Shown: positions 9,950-21,117 of the stretch, piece after piece
Numbering within the stretch: the stretch's first letter is position 1
How the letters are laid out: every line of letters starts with the position of its first letter
Source of the DNA: Whitmania pigra
Lineage: Eukaryota > Annelida > Clitellata > Hirudinida > Haemopidae
Direction: 5' to 3'
Assembly: GCA_021613335.1 (NCBI GenBank)
Contig: JAJTWR010000419.1
Span: 58,501-122,500, forward strand
DNA length: 64,000 nucleotides
Program-made: the position numbers and the translations under genes
Notes under the pieces: model-generated
Seen by the model: the letters and a program-made list of their open reading frames with translations, nothing else
What the model was told of the DNA's origin: nothing
The model's database searches: none

Positions 9950-12900
9950 TCAAATGAAGAGGAAATTGAGATTGGAACCTGCATCCTGCTTCTTGGAGCA
10001 GGTGCATTGATCTTTCTTGGAGACCATTTTCCATTTGCCGCGGCAGCTAGAGTGTATGGACCAGCGAGTCTCCTCTCCGACCACGCCATCCCCTGTGCAC
10101 CTGCCGCCGAGTTCGTTCTTCATGGCGATGTCCTGGCATTCTACGCACACCTGTCCTCCAGTCACCATGGCATTCTGGAAGAACTCGACGTCCTTTTCGT
10201 CGAAGCCCATTCTGACGAGGTTCTCTGATGATTCCGAGCAGCTCTGTTCGACGTGAGTCAGCTTGAAGACGATGCAATAACTGGATGGAGAAATTAATTG
10301 ATATTTTTTACTTTCGAAACTGCACTTTACTTTCGTTTCGCTGCGTTTGAATGCAAGCAATTTATTATCTAATATAGATTCAAAGTTGATATTGATATTA
10401 ATTCAAAGTCGAGTAAATGAACAAGTAAAACTCCTGAATAAAACCTCCTTCCCATAACACCAGGTCCCATCTTTAGTACTTCCATCAAGAATATAATTAC
10501 AATCTCAATGTAATCTCACAGACATCAAAGACCAACCCGATCAGGCAATTAAGTTGCCTGGATCGAGAGGCAGTCAACTAGTCTACAACCAGTCTATTAG
10601 AAGCATAACCTAGTCTGTTCGTTTGGTAAATGCTTGCTGGAATAAATAACAATTTATAAGACTGCTCAAAGGCACGTAGACAAAGAGAATGTTTTTATAA
10701 AAAAAAAAGGAAAGAAATTGAGAATTTGTAAAGTGGAACTGACTCATCGAATAACTTCAAGACACATTTTTCAATAACAAATCTTTGATCAGATTAAAAA
10801 TTAACCTTGAGTTCAGCAACATTTACTCTTAACACATGTTATTAACAATTAACAAACTATCTCAACTCTTGAGGTCATTGAAATGTAATGGGAAATGCCA
10901 TTAGGAAGAATGATACCGGATTTCCTAAGATTGGAATCCACATGATCCTGGATTGAGGATTAGATTCGCAGCCACTTAATATTAGAAAGAAGGGTTTCTG
11001 CCTGGTATTTTCTCAGCTTCAAGGTAATTACACTGCTAGTGCTATGATTGCGTTTCCCCTGAGCGGTTTTTACATCCCCAGAAAGAATATTAAGAAGTAT
11101 TTTTCCAGCTCTGTTTTTCATTTCCATCTGCTGCTACATGTTTTTCCAATAAAAACACTGCCTCTAAAACCTACTGTGTAATGCCGAGACAAAGGTGAGT
11201 TTTTGGAGCTCAACCAGTCAGTAAACAATTGTAAATTAAGTCTTTTTATAGCGTTATTTTTGAGAGCAGCCTGGAAAAGCAGAACGATTTGCCGACAAAT
11301 TATCCATAATCTATGCTTGGAAAAGGTATTAACACCGGGGACTATTTTATTTGTTATTTACTCTGTAGTAATTTCACCATAAACACAATCTATGAGAGCA
11401 AAAGAAGTTTTAAAAATAAGTTTTAGGAGAATAGCATGAATGATGGATTGATGCTGAGGCGTCTGATGTTTACAAGGGAGAAGCCATTTACTGGCAGTGG
11501 ATAGCGGGTGTATTGGTGGGTTCTTCATTCCGAGTTGTAGAGGGAGGAAAGGTTTAGAAATCTGTCATTAGACTACTTTTTATTTGCTTTTCCAATTCTC
11601 ACAAAACTAAAATTGACATAATTTCTGCACTCGATGCTTTTGATCATAAATATGATACATTTATCACAAAGATGTCTCATTAAATAGGCACTAAACTTAC
11701 ATAAAAATTAATATTACATTAATAATTTTATTATGCTCTCCTTAAATGAATATTATTTGAAAATATTTAGTATCTAGTTATACTATCAGAGATTTTTCTT
11801 TAAGTAGACAGATTTTAAAACAGAAAAAAGCGCTAAAAAAAATAAAATAAAAGTCCACTTTTAAACTCACGATGGCCTTTCCGTGACGTTTCCGCTGTAA
11901 CGATCGAAGAGATTCTTCCTGATTCCCTTGCGTGGGTGGTACTCGCTACTGATTCTCCACTGTCCATATTTTGCAGAGATGAGGTGGGCGGTATCTAAGG
12001 CACAAAATAAATTAATAAATTAATAAACTGAGCAATGAAATGTGCTCACATTGCGATATGGCATGATATTTTATATTATATGACATAATGTGGCCTTAAA
12101 ACTATTAATTTAATGCACCTGTCTGTGAATGCAATTTGCTAAAGATGCCCCTGCGCATAGAATATAGATTACAATATAGATTATAGTAAACAAATTATGA
12201 AATTAAGAACGTACTAAGATAAACAAAAATGATTCTAAGCCAACAAAATGAAATAAAAAAAACATCAAATCTCCAATTCTGACCTTTCAATCTGAGGAAG
12301 GAGGCCCTGGCATGTTTACATTGGTTGCCCTCACAGGGGATCTTCTCCAAGGTCGTAGGGCAGGGTTTTCCGCCATTGAGGGCTTCCTGGACGACTTTGC
12401 GTGTCCTTTCCTTGATGCCGCTGCCGCACTTCTTGCTGCATTCGCCCCATTCATCCCAGATGTCGGAGACGACACAGTCAACAGCTGGAAAGATGAGATA
12501 GTGATAATTCAACGTAAGGCTCAATAAAACCGAGTCCTTAAACTGGTTTTAGGCTCCTTCAATTTCTGCAAGCAAGAGTTGTTTTTTAACCTTCGATCAG
12601 CTTTCTACCTTTTAATATTTTTTTCAACTCAAACGCAAAAAAAAATAGAAAGAAAACGACTTGAAAAACAGAAATCAAAATAAAGACGCCGATCCCAGTA
12701 AAGGAGTTTGCAGCATCAAAGGCAGAGAAACTCTTGTGATGTGTTCTGCTTGATGTTTCATCATCTTTCAGTCGTTCTTTCCATTATTTCACACTCACCG
12801 CTCGTATTAATTACTTATTAGTAATTAGTTAATTAGTAAATAGTTAGCTAGCTAGACGTATGCCACACTTCTGTAGTAGCGGGCTTCTCAGCCACAATAT

Positions 12901-14678
12901 AGGGTTGCCATTTTCAGATTTTTAAGGGAGACAAAATTTCGTTGGATCTCAAAACTGAAATAGGGAAGCAGGGGAACGAAAAAATGGCATTTCATTCTGG
13001 CTAATACCGATGTATGAATGCACGAGAAGCATGTCATTGTCATTTTTCTGTAGCAGCAACAATGGAAACCAGCTCAAATTCACCCTTATTCCAAAGCCAG
13101 AAACAATTAACATTGTGGGCCATGCGGGCAATCTTTTCAACAGCTGCTCAACGGCAGCCAAACACAATCAAATCACGCAGAATTGTGAGAAAGATACGAG
13201 TTGAAATGTTATTATGAGATCCAAAAAATAAACAGGTTAGATTAAAAAAAAAAGAGAGAATGAATGATTCTAGTTAGCAGACGAGTTTGGTACAACTACG
13301 GAGATTGTAATTAACATGGGGATCTGACAAAGTTACCCTACCGCGTGAGAACCTGTCGGTTTTGTATAATTTTAAGTGCACGAAAGAATAAAAAGAGATA
13401 AAAAAGAAAGGTTTCTTTCGAAACTAAAATTAATTTCAAGTTTTAGTCGAACGTGAACTTAAATATGGCGTGAGACGAAATCTTTGGAGTCGAACCAAAC
13501 GTAATCACTGATCAAAGTAAATAAAAAAAAAATGAATCCCAGATTATATTTTTGTCGGGTAAATGTTTCAACCTTCAGAAAGATCCTCATTTATGTGAAA
13601 ACTCTCACAAAATCAAGGGCATTAAAGGATGCTTTAAACAAGCAGAATCTTGCTCATGCCTTCTTAGCATAATGACATCTTAGGTGGCTTAAATACTGCA
13701 GCTCTGGTGAATCCAAAGTTCTTCCGTTCAAAAACATTGCTGCTCATGTCGGCAGAAAATGTTGCCAGTTTGAGTTAAGACTACTTTAGACCAGAGTTGA
13801 ATCTTCTTCGCCAATCAACGGCTTGTAATTTTAAAAAGTCTAGACAATTTTAAGAGTTCGGTTATCACGTTCAAAAGTAATTTGCTGTTCTGCAGACTCC
13901 AACAAACTGATAAAACCACGGAGCCAGGCGTGTTTACGTCGAGCCGCCACGAATATGGCGAGGCAAAAACAAAACTGTTTAATTAACGTCCGTTGCATAT
14001 CTAGACGATTAGGACCGCGGGTTTGAACCCCGTGCTGCCATCGTGAGTGGCCTTTACCGTTAGGCCATGCGGGCGCTAATATGGCGAGGCTAACGAATTT
14101 TAGCTTTTATGTGCATGAAAATAATTGCAACTAAATGTGGATAATGATTACGTGCACATCAATATTCTGACGCTATCCTAATTTGGCTAAAAGTTTCCAA
14201 CAATAACAAAAATGTCCCAAGGCATTTGTAATTGAAATAAATATTTACATTTTTAAGCTAAATATTTATAAAAAATAAAATTATTGATACGTTAAAATGA
14301 ATTAATAAAATTATAGACGACATAAACTCTACAGTAAGGTTTAGTATCATACTAACGCTTGCAGAAATCTTGATAATCAGGACAGCAATCGTCGAGAGTA
14401 AGGCATGCTGAATCGCAGAAACAGGTCGTCGCATTCTGCGGCAAAGGACGGTCGCCTTCAACTTTTTCATCTCCAGATTTCTTCACCAGTGTCTTGATTC
14501 TGCAGCTGTTGTCTTTTCCCTGGCAGCATTTCCCCAATTCCGTGCACGAAGTTGGATGAGGCTTAACCTTCAAGAGTCTTCTATTGACGAGTTTCAGTTC
14601 TGGAACTTCTTCCTTTTTGGATAGAGTGACTGCCAGAACGGCAGAGAGGATGACGAAGGACCAAAAAATGTTGGACAT
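9950..14678 (-). CDS. SBSPON: SBSPON-like secreted somatomedin-B/thrombospondin-1 protein (4 exons, 325 aa)
   Basis: Secreted matrix protein. Exons (minus strand): 14357-14678, 12284-12484, 11871-11994, 9950-10280; phases 1, 1, 2 join cleanly to 326 codons. Exon 1 carries a signal peptide (FWSFVILSAVLAVTLS) and a somatomedin-B domain with the cysteine pattern CTELGKCC...CFCDSAC...DDCCPDYQDFC. Exon 2 is a TSP type-1 repeat (WDEWGECSKKCGSGIKERTR ... GGKPCP). Exon 3 is a spacer. Exon 4 is the C-terminal domain with YCIVFK, VCVECQ, RCTGDG, CRGKW, DQCTC and a hydrophobic end (NFLFI). The domain order and the C-terminal cysteine motifs match vertebrate SBSPON (RPE-spondin), whose human form is about 264 aa; the longer length here is in the SMB and spacer exons. 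Confidence 0.9.
13965..14077 (-). mobile_element. tRNA-derived SINE with perfect 13-bp target-site duplication
   Basis: On the minus strand it begins GCGCCCGCATGGCCTAACGG. It has an A box (TGGCCTAACGG) and a B box (GGTTCAAACCC) about 35 bp later, then a tail region reading CTAGATATGCAACGGACG. It is flanked by AATATGGCGAGGC at 13952-13964 and 14078-14090, a perfect 13-bp duplication. It sits in intron 1 of the SBSPON-like gene. The tRNA-like head is not a usable tRNA gene because no cloverleaf with a proper anticodon arm can be drawn. The same tail recurs at 20324, 36160 and 42374. Confidence 0.85.
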
Positions 14679-15783
14679 TTTAAAGGGCGAATTGATAAAA
14701 TCAAGTCTGGATATTGTTTCTTTGGTTTATAGAGTCAAACTTTAAGTTTTTTTTTTCTTTCTTAGATGGCCACCCTTAAAAAGTAAAGTGAAAACAAGTT
14801 CTGTGAAACGTGTTTAAGCATCGCTAGAGTAAATTAATTCTCAGGAATATAAAGCCTATGATGATGAACAAATGAAGCTACTTTTTCGAATAAAAGAACT
14901 AACTTCAGATTGAGTCTTCTTGTTTAGAAACACTTCTAATCTGAAAGGCAATTCTGAGGCAGGTATCTGTCTGACACACACACACCAGCGATGTGGAGGA
15001 AATATTTCTAAAGAGGACCAGGCGTAGACACAATCTATTTATATATGAACCAAAGATGCCTTAGGCACTTCCACGCTAGGCTGTATTCTCACTTGGCAGT
15101 ACTATCTCCCTATTCCATTTCACACTGAGCCAGAGTGGCTTTAAACACTTGCAGATTTAATTGTTTTTAACCGATCACTGTGGAATCACGTACGCAATGC
15201 TGGTTTGTTCACGTACGCTGTACGGAGGCTTACCAGAGGAAAGGCATGTGCTTGCATTTCGCTGTTTGAATCGTTGTTCCACCAACCGAGACGAGTAGGT
15301 CGACCATTGAGTTCAACAGATCATTTGCAATTTTTCAGGCGACTCGAATAATGTCATGTGATACCTTGTGATGTAATGTAATAATAATAATAATGTTAAT
15401 GATGATTACAATAACAAGGACGATGGTAATGGCAACAAGGATAAATTTTATGTGCGTATGCAAGCATCCATTTATATAATTAAAAGGGTTTTGAAATATT
15501 GTAATGCAATGATTAGTAATTAAATATTAATTAATTTGACCCTACATGGGTCAACATGATGGAATGAAAGTGAAAAACTCTAAATTCAAAATAGATGATC
15601 TGTTTGTCAACTGATGACGTGACATTATTTGGGTTTCGGGTTTTTTGGAGTCTGCAGATGACCCTATGAAATGCGATCTTAAAATGTTATTAAAACTTCA
15701 ACAACATGTAAACGAGTTTGGTAATGCTGTTAATCATATTCTAATATCAAATCCAGGTAATACTAATAATAATGTCTACATAT
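14679..15783. other. intergenic 5' flank of the SBSPON-like gene
   Basis: No exon recognised. Contains a short CACACACA run near 14980 and an AAT-rich stretch near 15385-15420. The ATAT at 15780-15783 is the target-site duplication of the adjacent LTR element. Confidence 0.5.
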
Positions 15784-16092
15784 TGTTGTAAACTTAGATT
15801 TTTGGAAATTAATTAAGTTTATATTGCTAATATAATTAAATTTATACTTAATTATATTTGGCATCTTTTCCAGGCACGTGGGATCTATTTTTGCTACAGA
15901 AAAGCATTCTCGATAATCACCTGACAAACAACGAGAATCAAGACAACTTAGAAGCCCAAATAACCATTTGCATCCTTAAGTACCTCAATTCCTTAAACGC
16001 TTAACTTCTATTATTCAGTTCCGTTAACTGAATACCTGCTCTAATAAACTTATTAGTTAACTTACTTATTTGCGGACCCCCGGGTTATTTCA
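15784..16092 (+). repeat. 5' long terminal repeat
   Basis: 309 bp, TG...CA ends. It differs from the 3' LTR at two positions (TTCCAGGC versus TTCCGGGC; CTATTATTC versus CTATCATTC). It contains an AATAAA within CTCTAATAAACTTATTAG near the 3' end, a plausible polyadenylation signal, and the palindrome-like GTTAACTGAATACC segment before it. Confidence 0.93.
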
Positions 16093-16093
16093 T

Positions 16094-16111
16094 TGGTGTC
16101 AGGAGTGGGAT
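16094..16111 (+). other. primer-binding site (tRNA-Leu-like)
   Basis: TGGTGTCAGGAGTGGGAT starts two bases after the 5' LTR. The complement matches the usual 3' end of a eukaryotic leucine tRNA (TGG for the CCA end, then the acceptor and T-arm pattern), from memory of such PBS sequences; exact tRNA assignment is inference. Confidence 0.7.
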
Positions 16112-16126
16112 CCCAAAAAGTAAGTC

Positions 16127-17296
16127 ATGAGCAAGGTCTTAGAAGATTTAACTTTTGCTGGAATGAGACGTGAGCTTAAGTTGAGGCAAATGGATTCGAA
16201 AGGCTCCAGGGAAGAATTGCAGGATCGCCTGCTGTCGTGGATAGTAGACCAGGGTGAGGATCCAGAAGCTTATATATTTGTTGATCCGGGTCTGAAATGG
16301 GTGATGGGAAATATGGATAAAATGATGCAAAGCTTTGAAGAAAAGATGGAAAAAGTAACTGAGGTTTTCTCCAACAAGGCCTCTACTAGCTACCAACCGG
16401 AGGAGACTCCATCAAGCACCATAAACATCATGCCAGCTGAGGCCTCAGCAGTGTACCCGATTGCCACACTGGTTTCGGTTGAGAAGGAGACCGAGGAAAT
16501 TGTAGATGGAAGAACTTTGGAAAGCGAAGTGTTTCTTCCATGGAGTGAGGAATCGGGAATGGAGCTGAGGGAAGAGCTGGGTGAGGAGAACGGTGCTGAG
16601 GAGACCTTTGCTGAGGTGAGTGAGGCCAGTTTGGTAGTTGACGGGGACAGTCCAATAGTGGAGCTCCCAATAAATGTTGAGAATGAGGACAAAGGTGAGC
16701 TGAGGGAAAGTTTCGCAAACTCCAGAGAAGTCGCGCCAGTGCCCGATGAGCCAATTCCGTGCACGATTGCCTCGTTGGTATCGGTTGTGGAGAGAACCGA
16801 AGAAATAATTGAAGGGGGGACTTTGGGAGAGACCAGAGTGGAGCCTCCTCGAGTTGAGGAATCAGTGGAGGAACTGGGGTTGGGAGTTTCCGAATTCGAT
16901 TCAGCTGTGGATGTTGTGAAGGTTGGAGCTGCGGATGTCATTGTAACTAAAGGTGGCGGTGAGGTACTCGGCGGTCGTGAGTACGTGGTTGATAAGATGG
17001 GATCAATGTCTGAGGAGTTCATTTGTGGAGTTCTCAGTCAGGGCGGGCTTTCTGGCCTTCGGAAGTCGTCGGAGATTCGAGGCGAGCATTTAGTGCTGTT
17101 GGTTGTTTTACTGATCTTTTTCAGCAAGCGTTTTAGTAGAGATACGAGAAGAGGAAGGGCTTGCATTGAAACAATGGTGATGCATGGGCACCATGTTAGA
17201 GATTGTGTCCCGAGAGTAAAAATGAAGGTGGCACACATTCCCCAACTGGCGAAGTACCACGGGGAGCAGCAGTCTGTTCGGGACGAACAGATTTAA
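16127..17296 (+). CDS. SAP-domain gag-like protein of the LTR element (389 aa)
   Basis: Starts at the ATG 16 bases past the PBS and stops with a TAA inside the polypurine tract. Residues about 4-38 form a SAP domain (LEDLTFAGMRRELKLRQMD then GSREELQDRLLSW), a DNA/chromatin-binding helix-loop-helix found at the start of some Ty3-type gag proteins. The middle is acidic and contains an internal duplication: IATLVSVEKETEEIVDGRTL at 112-131 and IASLVSVVERTEEIIEGGTL at 214-233. Near the C-terminus a hydrophobic run (HLVLLVVLLIFF, about 321-332) is followed by a basic tail. No zinc knuckle is seen. The last 50 residues may be a leftover of a pol end joined in frame, but that is speculation. Confidence 0.85.
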   Translation: MSKVLEDLTFAGMRRELKLRQMDSKGSREELQDRLLSWIVDQGEDPEAYIFVDPGLKWVMGNMDKMMQSFEEKMEKVTEVFSNKASTSYQPEETPSSTINIMPAEASAVYPIATLVSVEKETEEIVDGRTLESEVFLPWSEESGMELREELGEENGAEETFAEVSEASLVVDGDSPIVELPINVENEDKGELRESFANSREVAPVPDEPIPCTIASLVSVVERTEEIIEGGTLGETRVEPPRVEESVEELGLGVSEFDSAVDVVKVGAADVIVTKGGGEVLGGREYVVDKMGSMSEEFICGVLSQGGLSGLRKSSEIRGEHLVLLVVLLIFFSKRFSRDTRRGRACIETMVMHGHHVRDCVPRVKMKVAHIPQLAKYHGEQQSVRDEQI

Positions 17297-17307
17297 GGAG
17301 GGTGTAA
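17297..17307 (+). other. polypurine tract
   Basis: Together with the stop codon the sequence reads TAAGGAGGGTGTAA immediately before the 3' LTR, the place and composition expected for plus-strand priming. Confidence 0.65.
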
Positions 17308-17616
17308 TGTTGTAAACTTAGATTTTTGGAAATTAATTAAGTTTATATTGCTAATATAATTAAATTTATACTTAATTATATTTGGCATCTTTTCCGGGCA
17401 CGTGGGATCTATTTTTGCTACAGAAAAGCATTCTCGATAATCACCTGACAAACAACGAGAATCAAGACAACTTAGAAGCCCAAATAACCATTTGCATCCT
17501 TAAGTACCTCAATTCCTTAAACGCTTAACTTCTATCATTCAGTTCCGTTAACTGAATACCTGCTCTAATAAACTTATTAGTTAACTTACTTATTTGCGGA
17601 CCCCCGGGTTATTTCA
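17308..17616 (+). repeat. 3' long terminal repeat
   Basis: 309-bp copy of the LTR at 15784, followed by the ATAT target-site duplication at 17617-17620. Confidence 0.93.
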
Positions 17617-19367
17617 ATATTAATAATAAAAATAATTATAGTAAGCTATAATCTTAATCATAGGCTTTAATAAATAAGATTAATTGTGAGATAGCAAATT
17701 CTAGAAATAATGTAGTATTCCTAAGTAAAAGCATTTTCTTGCATCTTATCATTCCTGTTCCTGTGAACAACGTTCCCACGATAGTGGTAGGCAATAAAGC
17801 TTCTGTTCATTGTTCATCATTTTGATCAGTGGAACTTCCTTCACATCTGATCCATTAGATTTCAATTCTTAAGTATGAAATTATTCGATGAAATGTTTCT
17901 GTAAATAAAAAGTCATGCTACTTGTTGGAAAACAACTGCTTCCTATGAGCATGAAGTAACGCTAATACTGTGGAATGTTTACTTTTTACTTAATCGCAGT
18001 CAATTGTTGATTGACTGTTGATTCCGGAATGGTTGGACGAAAACTCATCGAGATATGATCACTTTTTCTGAATAAAGCAACCATTTTGTGAAGCAAAATC
18101 TACTCAGGTAAAAGTAAATGAACAAGTACTCGGGTTTCTTGTTTTTTTTCTTTTGAACTCGAACCCGCTACGAAGTTCATCTCGATTAGTAAAAACAGCG
18201 TAGAAAACTTTTGCCACATCTACGAAATATTACGTTGTTGTTTTTATTTGCAAGCAGAGTGTGCATGCTTTGTCGATCATTAATATCGCGCAAAAGTGGT
18301 TGCAATGTTGCTATTGCGCACAGGTATACAATTTCTGACCTCTGAAAACTAAGAAACAACACACTCTTCCTCAGAAGTGTCAGTTACTTCCACTTAAATC
18401 TTAAACGGATGAATCCGTCTACAAATTGACAGAGAGGGGGAATTGCTCTGAACGGTTAAATTATGTTGCGCAGATTGAGAGTACGACGTGATAGGAAATT
18501 GCTTGTTATTCTAAAATAAGTTGTAGTTTTTTTTTAATCATATCTTGTTTACCGACTGCCTTGATTTGCTTTTATGTTTATTAACTTTTTATTGTATGCA
18601 TTGTACGTCTTTGTATTGCATTGTATTGTATTGTATGTTTCTGTCTTTTACATGCACGGTCGCCGATGTAAATTTCGGGCACCTGGATAACCTAGTTATG
18701 TCAAATTGGTAATTGGAAAAGCAACAACATAAGGTTTAAAACATGGGGTGGTCCCACAAAAGGTGCTCGCCCGAGGGCACTTGCCCCCCCGCCCACTTTC
18801 TCATCAGAAGCCCTGTTTATACGTTCTCTTTTGAGAAATCACAGACATCCAGCGAATATGATCCATTATTTTGTTTCTCTTCATTAACGCTTGTCAGAAA
18901 CAAAAAATATCTGAAAGAAAGATTTCATATTTTTGAGCGAAAAAAAATGCAACGATCCCGGTGCAACTGACGTGGGATAATGGCGCAAACGGCGCATTTG
19001 TGAAGACCAAATCTTCAACCTTAATGGCAAAACACTGATGGCACGCCCATCCAATGTTCCGACATGGACAAAGTTTGTCCAACTATGCAGGGACGTCATG
19101 TGAACTCTTACAACTCAGTGTCAAAACGGCCTCTGTCGATGTGAAGTTTCGGTCGATAACTGATGGCTACTAATGTTTCGGGTCATGCTATAAGTTTTTT
19201 TTTAATCGATTTAAGGGTGTAAATAAATAATAAACAAAATAAATAATTATCCCAGCAAATGAATGATCTTTCAATAAAAAGTTTATTTCCTCTTCACACT
19301 AAAACATGGGAAGGTCAAAACTTCTGTTCGACGCGTTGTTCAAAATGGCGACCTTGAATAAGATACT

Positions 19368-19818
19368 TCAGAAGTTCTCGTTCGGAGGATGGCGAAGATA
19401 ACAATCCAGAAAAACACACTTAACGACTGCAATAAAAACGGTGTCAGCGATTTTTATAATATCCGGTTGCACGGGTATGGATTCGTTCTCATACGCTTGT
19501 GATGACGAAATTAGTAGACTACCATCGTGGAAAATAATGGCTTTCGAAGTAAAGTGTTGTGCTGATATCAGGATCGGATTTACTCGGAGGGAGGTCCTGG
19601 TACGGTTCAGTGGTGGAGACCCACAATCCTCTACATCAGCCCTATTGCACCCACCGATATGCAAAAAGTTTTTGGTTGGTTTTGGACGCCAATGTATTGG
19701 CATTAATATTTTCGCAGCAATTCGAAGCCACTCGATGAAACTACAAGCGTCAAAACATGGCTCCATTCTCCCTCGATGTACAAGACTCGCTCTAAAAATG
19801 AAAATAAATCTCGGATGA
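19368..19818. other. overlapping ORFs on both strands, coding status unresolved
   Basis: The plus strand is open for 125 codons (19441-19818; contains WKIMAFEVKCCADIRIGFT) and the minus strand for 132 codons from an ATG (19368-19766; contains IIFHDGSLLISSSQAYENES). Base composition here is less AT-rich than the flanks. On the minus strand an AATAAA follows at about 19270-19290, which would suit a transcript end. Neither product matches a family I know, so the segment could be one exon of an unseen gene, a pseudogene, or chance. Confidence 0.25.
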
Positions 19819-20323
19819 TATATTGCTGAATTAAATTTTATTTATTATCTTGTCGTAAAGCGAAAATTTTGGGAATTTATGGAAACGAATTTTTGGCAAT
19901 ATTTTCGTTCAGAAAAAAAAAGACTTTATGTTCTCGTAAATTGAAAAAAATGATGAAATTTATAAAGTTATTTTTGTTTTTATAGCTGTTAATGATAATA
20001 ACGATGATAATAATATTTGTTGAAATTGTGTAAACAAGTTATGATGAATTAACTTAGACCTCTGAAAAGTTTAACTGTGCTGATTTCACGACTGCAGCAA
20101 TTTCTCGCCCATGACAAGAGTTCGTAATAAATTGATGATGGTGATGATGACATTCAGCACGATGATGATGATGATCATTTTTAATAATTCGTCCTGTTTT
20201 GAAGCTTCCATATAGGAGTAAAAATTGAATTTGTATGTCGAAATAACCTGTTTATTTGCAGTGGCATGTTAAACAACCGTTTCGCAAATTCCTTAAAAAT
20301 AGAAGAACTGGTCTGGATAAATT

Positions 20324-20379
20324 TTTAAGTCCAAATCATCTCAGTTATGCAACGTACTATAATCAAATAAATAAATAAA
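20324..20379 (+). mobile_element. 5'-truncated SINE tail with 12-bp target-site duplication
   Basis: 56 bp containing TTATGCAACGTACTATAATC and an (AAAT)n tail, bracketed by TCTGGATAAATT at 20312-20323 and 20380-20391. The core matches the 3' part of the SINE at 13965-14077 (TATGCAACGGACG) and the copy at 36160. It looks like a severely truncated target-primed insertion. Confidence 0.75.
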
Positions 20380-21117
20380 TCTGGATAAATTGAAAGAATG
20401 TGTGCAGCATAGTTTCATTATTTATCAGTCGTATTGGTTTAAACGTTTCCAGCTCAAAGTGAAAAAATGTAAGCAGCCTCAGTCAAAAACACAGCTGCAC
20501 ATTTCCGAATTTATCAGGCAGGAATTTAATAACGTCGATATATTAAATAACAACGTTTATTTTTGTTTTTGTTTATGCGAAAAAAATTATGAACATGCCA
20601 GTGCTCGGAACAACAGAGTTTTTCCATATGGCAATCTTGGAAAACTTACTTATAATTTGGAGGATTGCTTTCCGTCAATTATTCAATGCTAACATAAAAT
20701 TTACGCTATATTAACCAAAGGTTTTTTAGCCGAAGTTAGTTTATGCACAGTAATTAAGGAAAATCAGAAGAATATTTTTTATCGCCATTTAACATATCTA
20801 TTAAACATAAAGCATAAAATGTCGTTTGAATAAATTTGTTTCTAAAAAATTTCTCTAACTGCGTCATGAATAAGGAAAGTAAGAGAACACAAAACCAAAT
20901 TTTAAATTTAAAAAAATTAAAATTTTCCGTTGCCCACTCATATAGCTGAGTCTTTGCTAAAATTGTAAAACTATTTCATAGATGAATATAAATTTAAAAC
21001 ATTACGGCACTAAGATGTTCTACTTTTATTGAATAAATATTTATTGCCACGGGGAATCCCAGGGTTGCGTTATGCGCTAGATTGATTGTTTACGAAGTAA
21101 CTTACGATAAAATCGAA

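Larger units (their letters stand above)
15784..17616 (+). mobile_element. complete short LTR retrotransposon with a single SAP-domain ORF
   Basis: Two 309-bp LTRs (15784-16092 and 17308-17616) differ at two positions only. Both begin TGTTGTAAAC and end GGGTTATTTCA, the canonical TG...CA. The element is bracketed by ATAT at 15780-15783 and 17617-17620 (4-bp target-site duplication). A PBS follows the 5' LTR and a purine-rich tract precedes the 3' LTR. The 1.2-kb interior holds one 389-codon ORF and no protease, reverse transcriptase or integrase domain that I can see. This is therefore a non-autonomous element that presumably uses the enzymes of a relative. Near-identical LTRs imply a recent insertion. 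Confidence 0.93.
17621..21117. other. 3.5-kb gene-poor stretch with minor repeats
   Basis: No gene could be supported. It contains an ATTGTATTG-type short repeat near 18590-18640, a G/C-rich patch at 18740-18800 (GCTCGCCCGAGGGCACTTGC) that may be a transposon end, overlapping opposite-strand ORFs at 19368-19818 (listed separately), ATG/GATGAT runs near 20135-20175, and a tail-only SINE copy at 20324. Confidence 0.5.

Noticed and set aside
10007..10256. Plus-strand ORFs of about 75 codons
   Set aside because: Antisense shadow of the last SBSPON exon.
12949..13217. Overlapping ORFs on both strands of about 65-72 codons
   Set aside because: Lie in intron 1 of the SBSPON-like gene, no splice sites in phase and no recognisable product.
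13990..14077. tRNA gene on the minus strand
   Set aside because: A and B boxes are present but no cloverleaf with a proper anticodon arm forms, and target-site duplications plus related copies show it is a SINE.
16148..17238. Minus-strand ORFs up to 210 codons
   Set aside because: Antisense to the SAP gag-like ORF; Ser/Thr/Pro-rich because the sense strand is Glu-rich.
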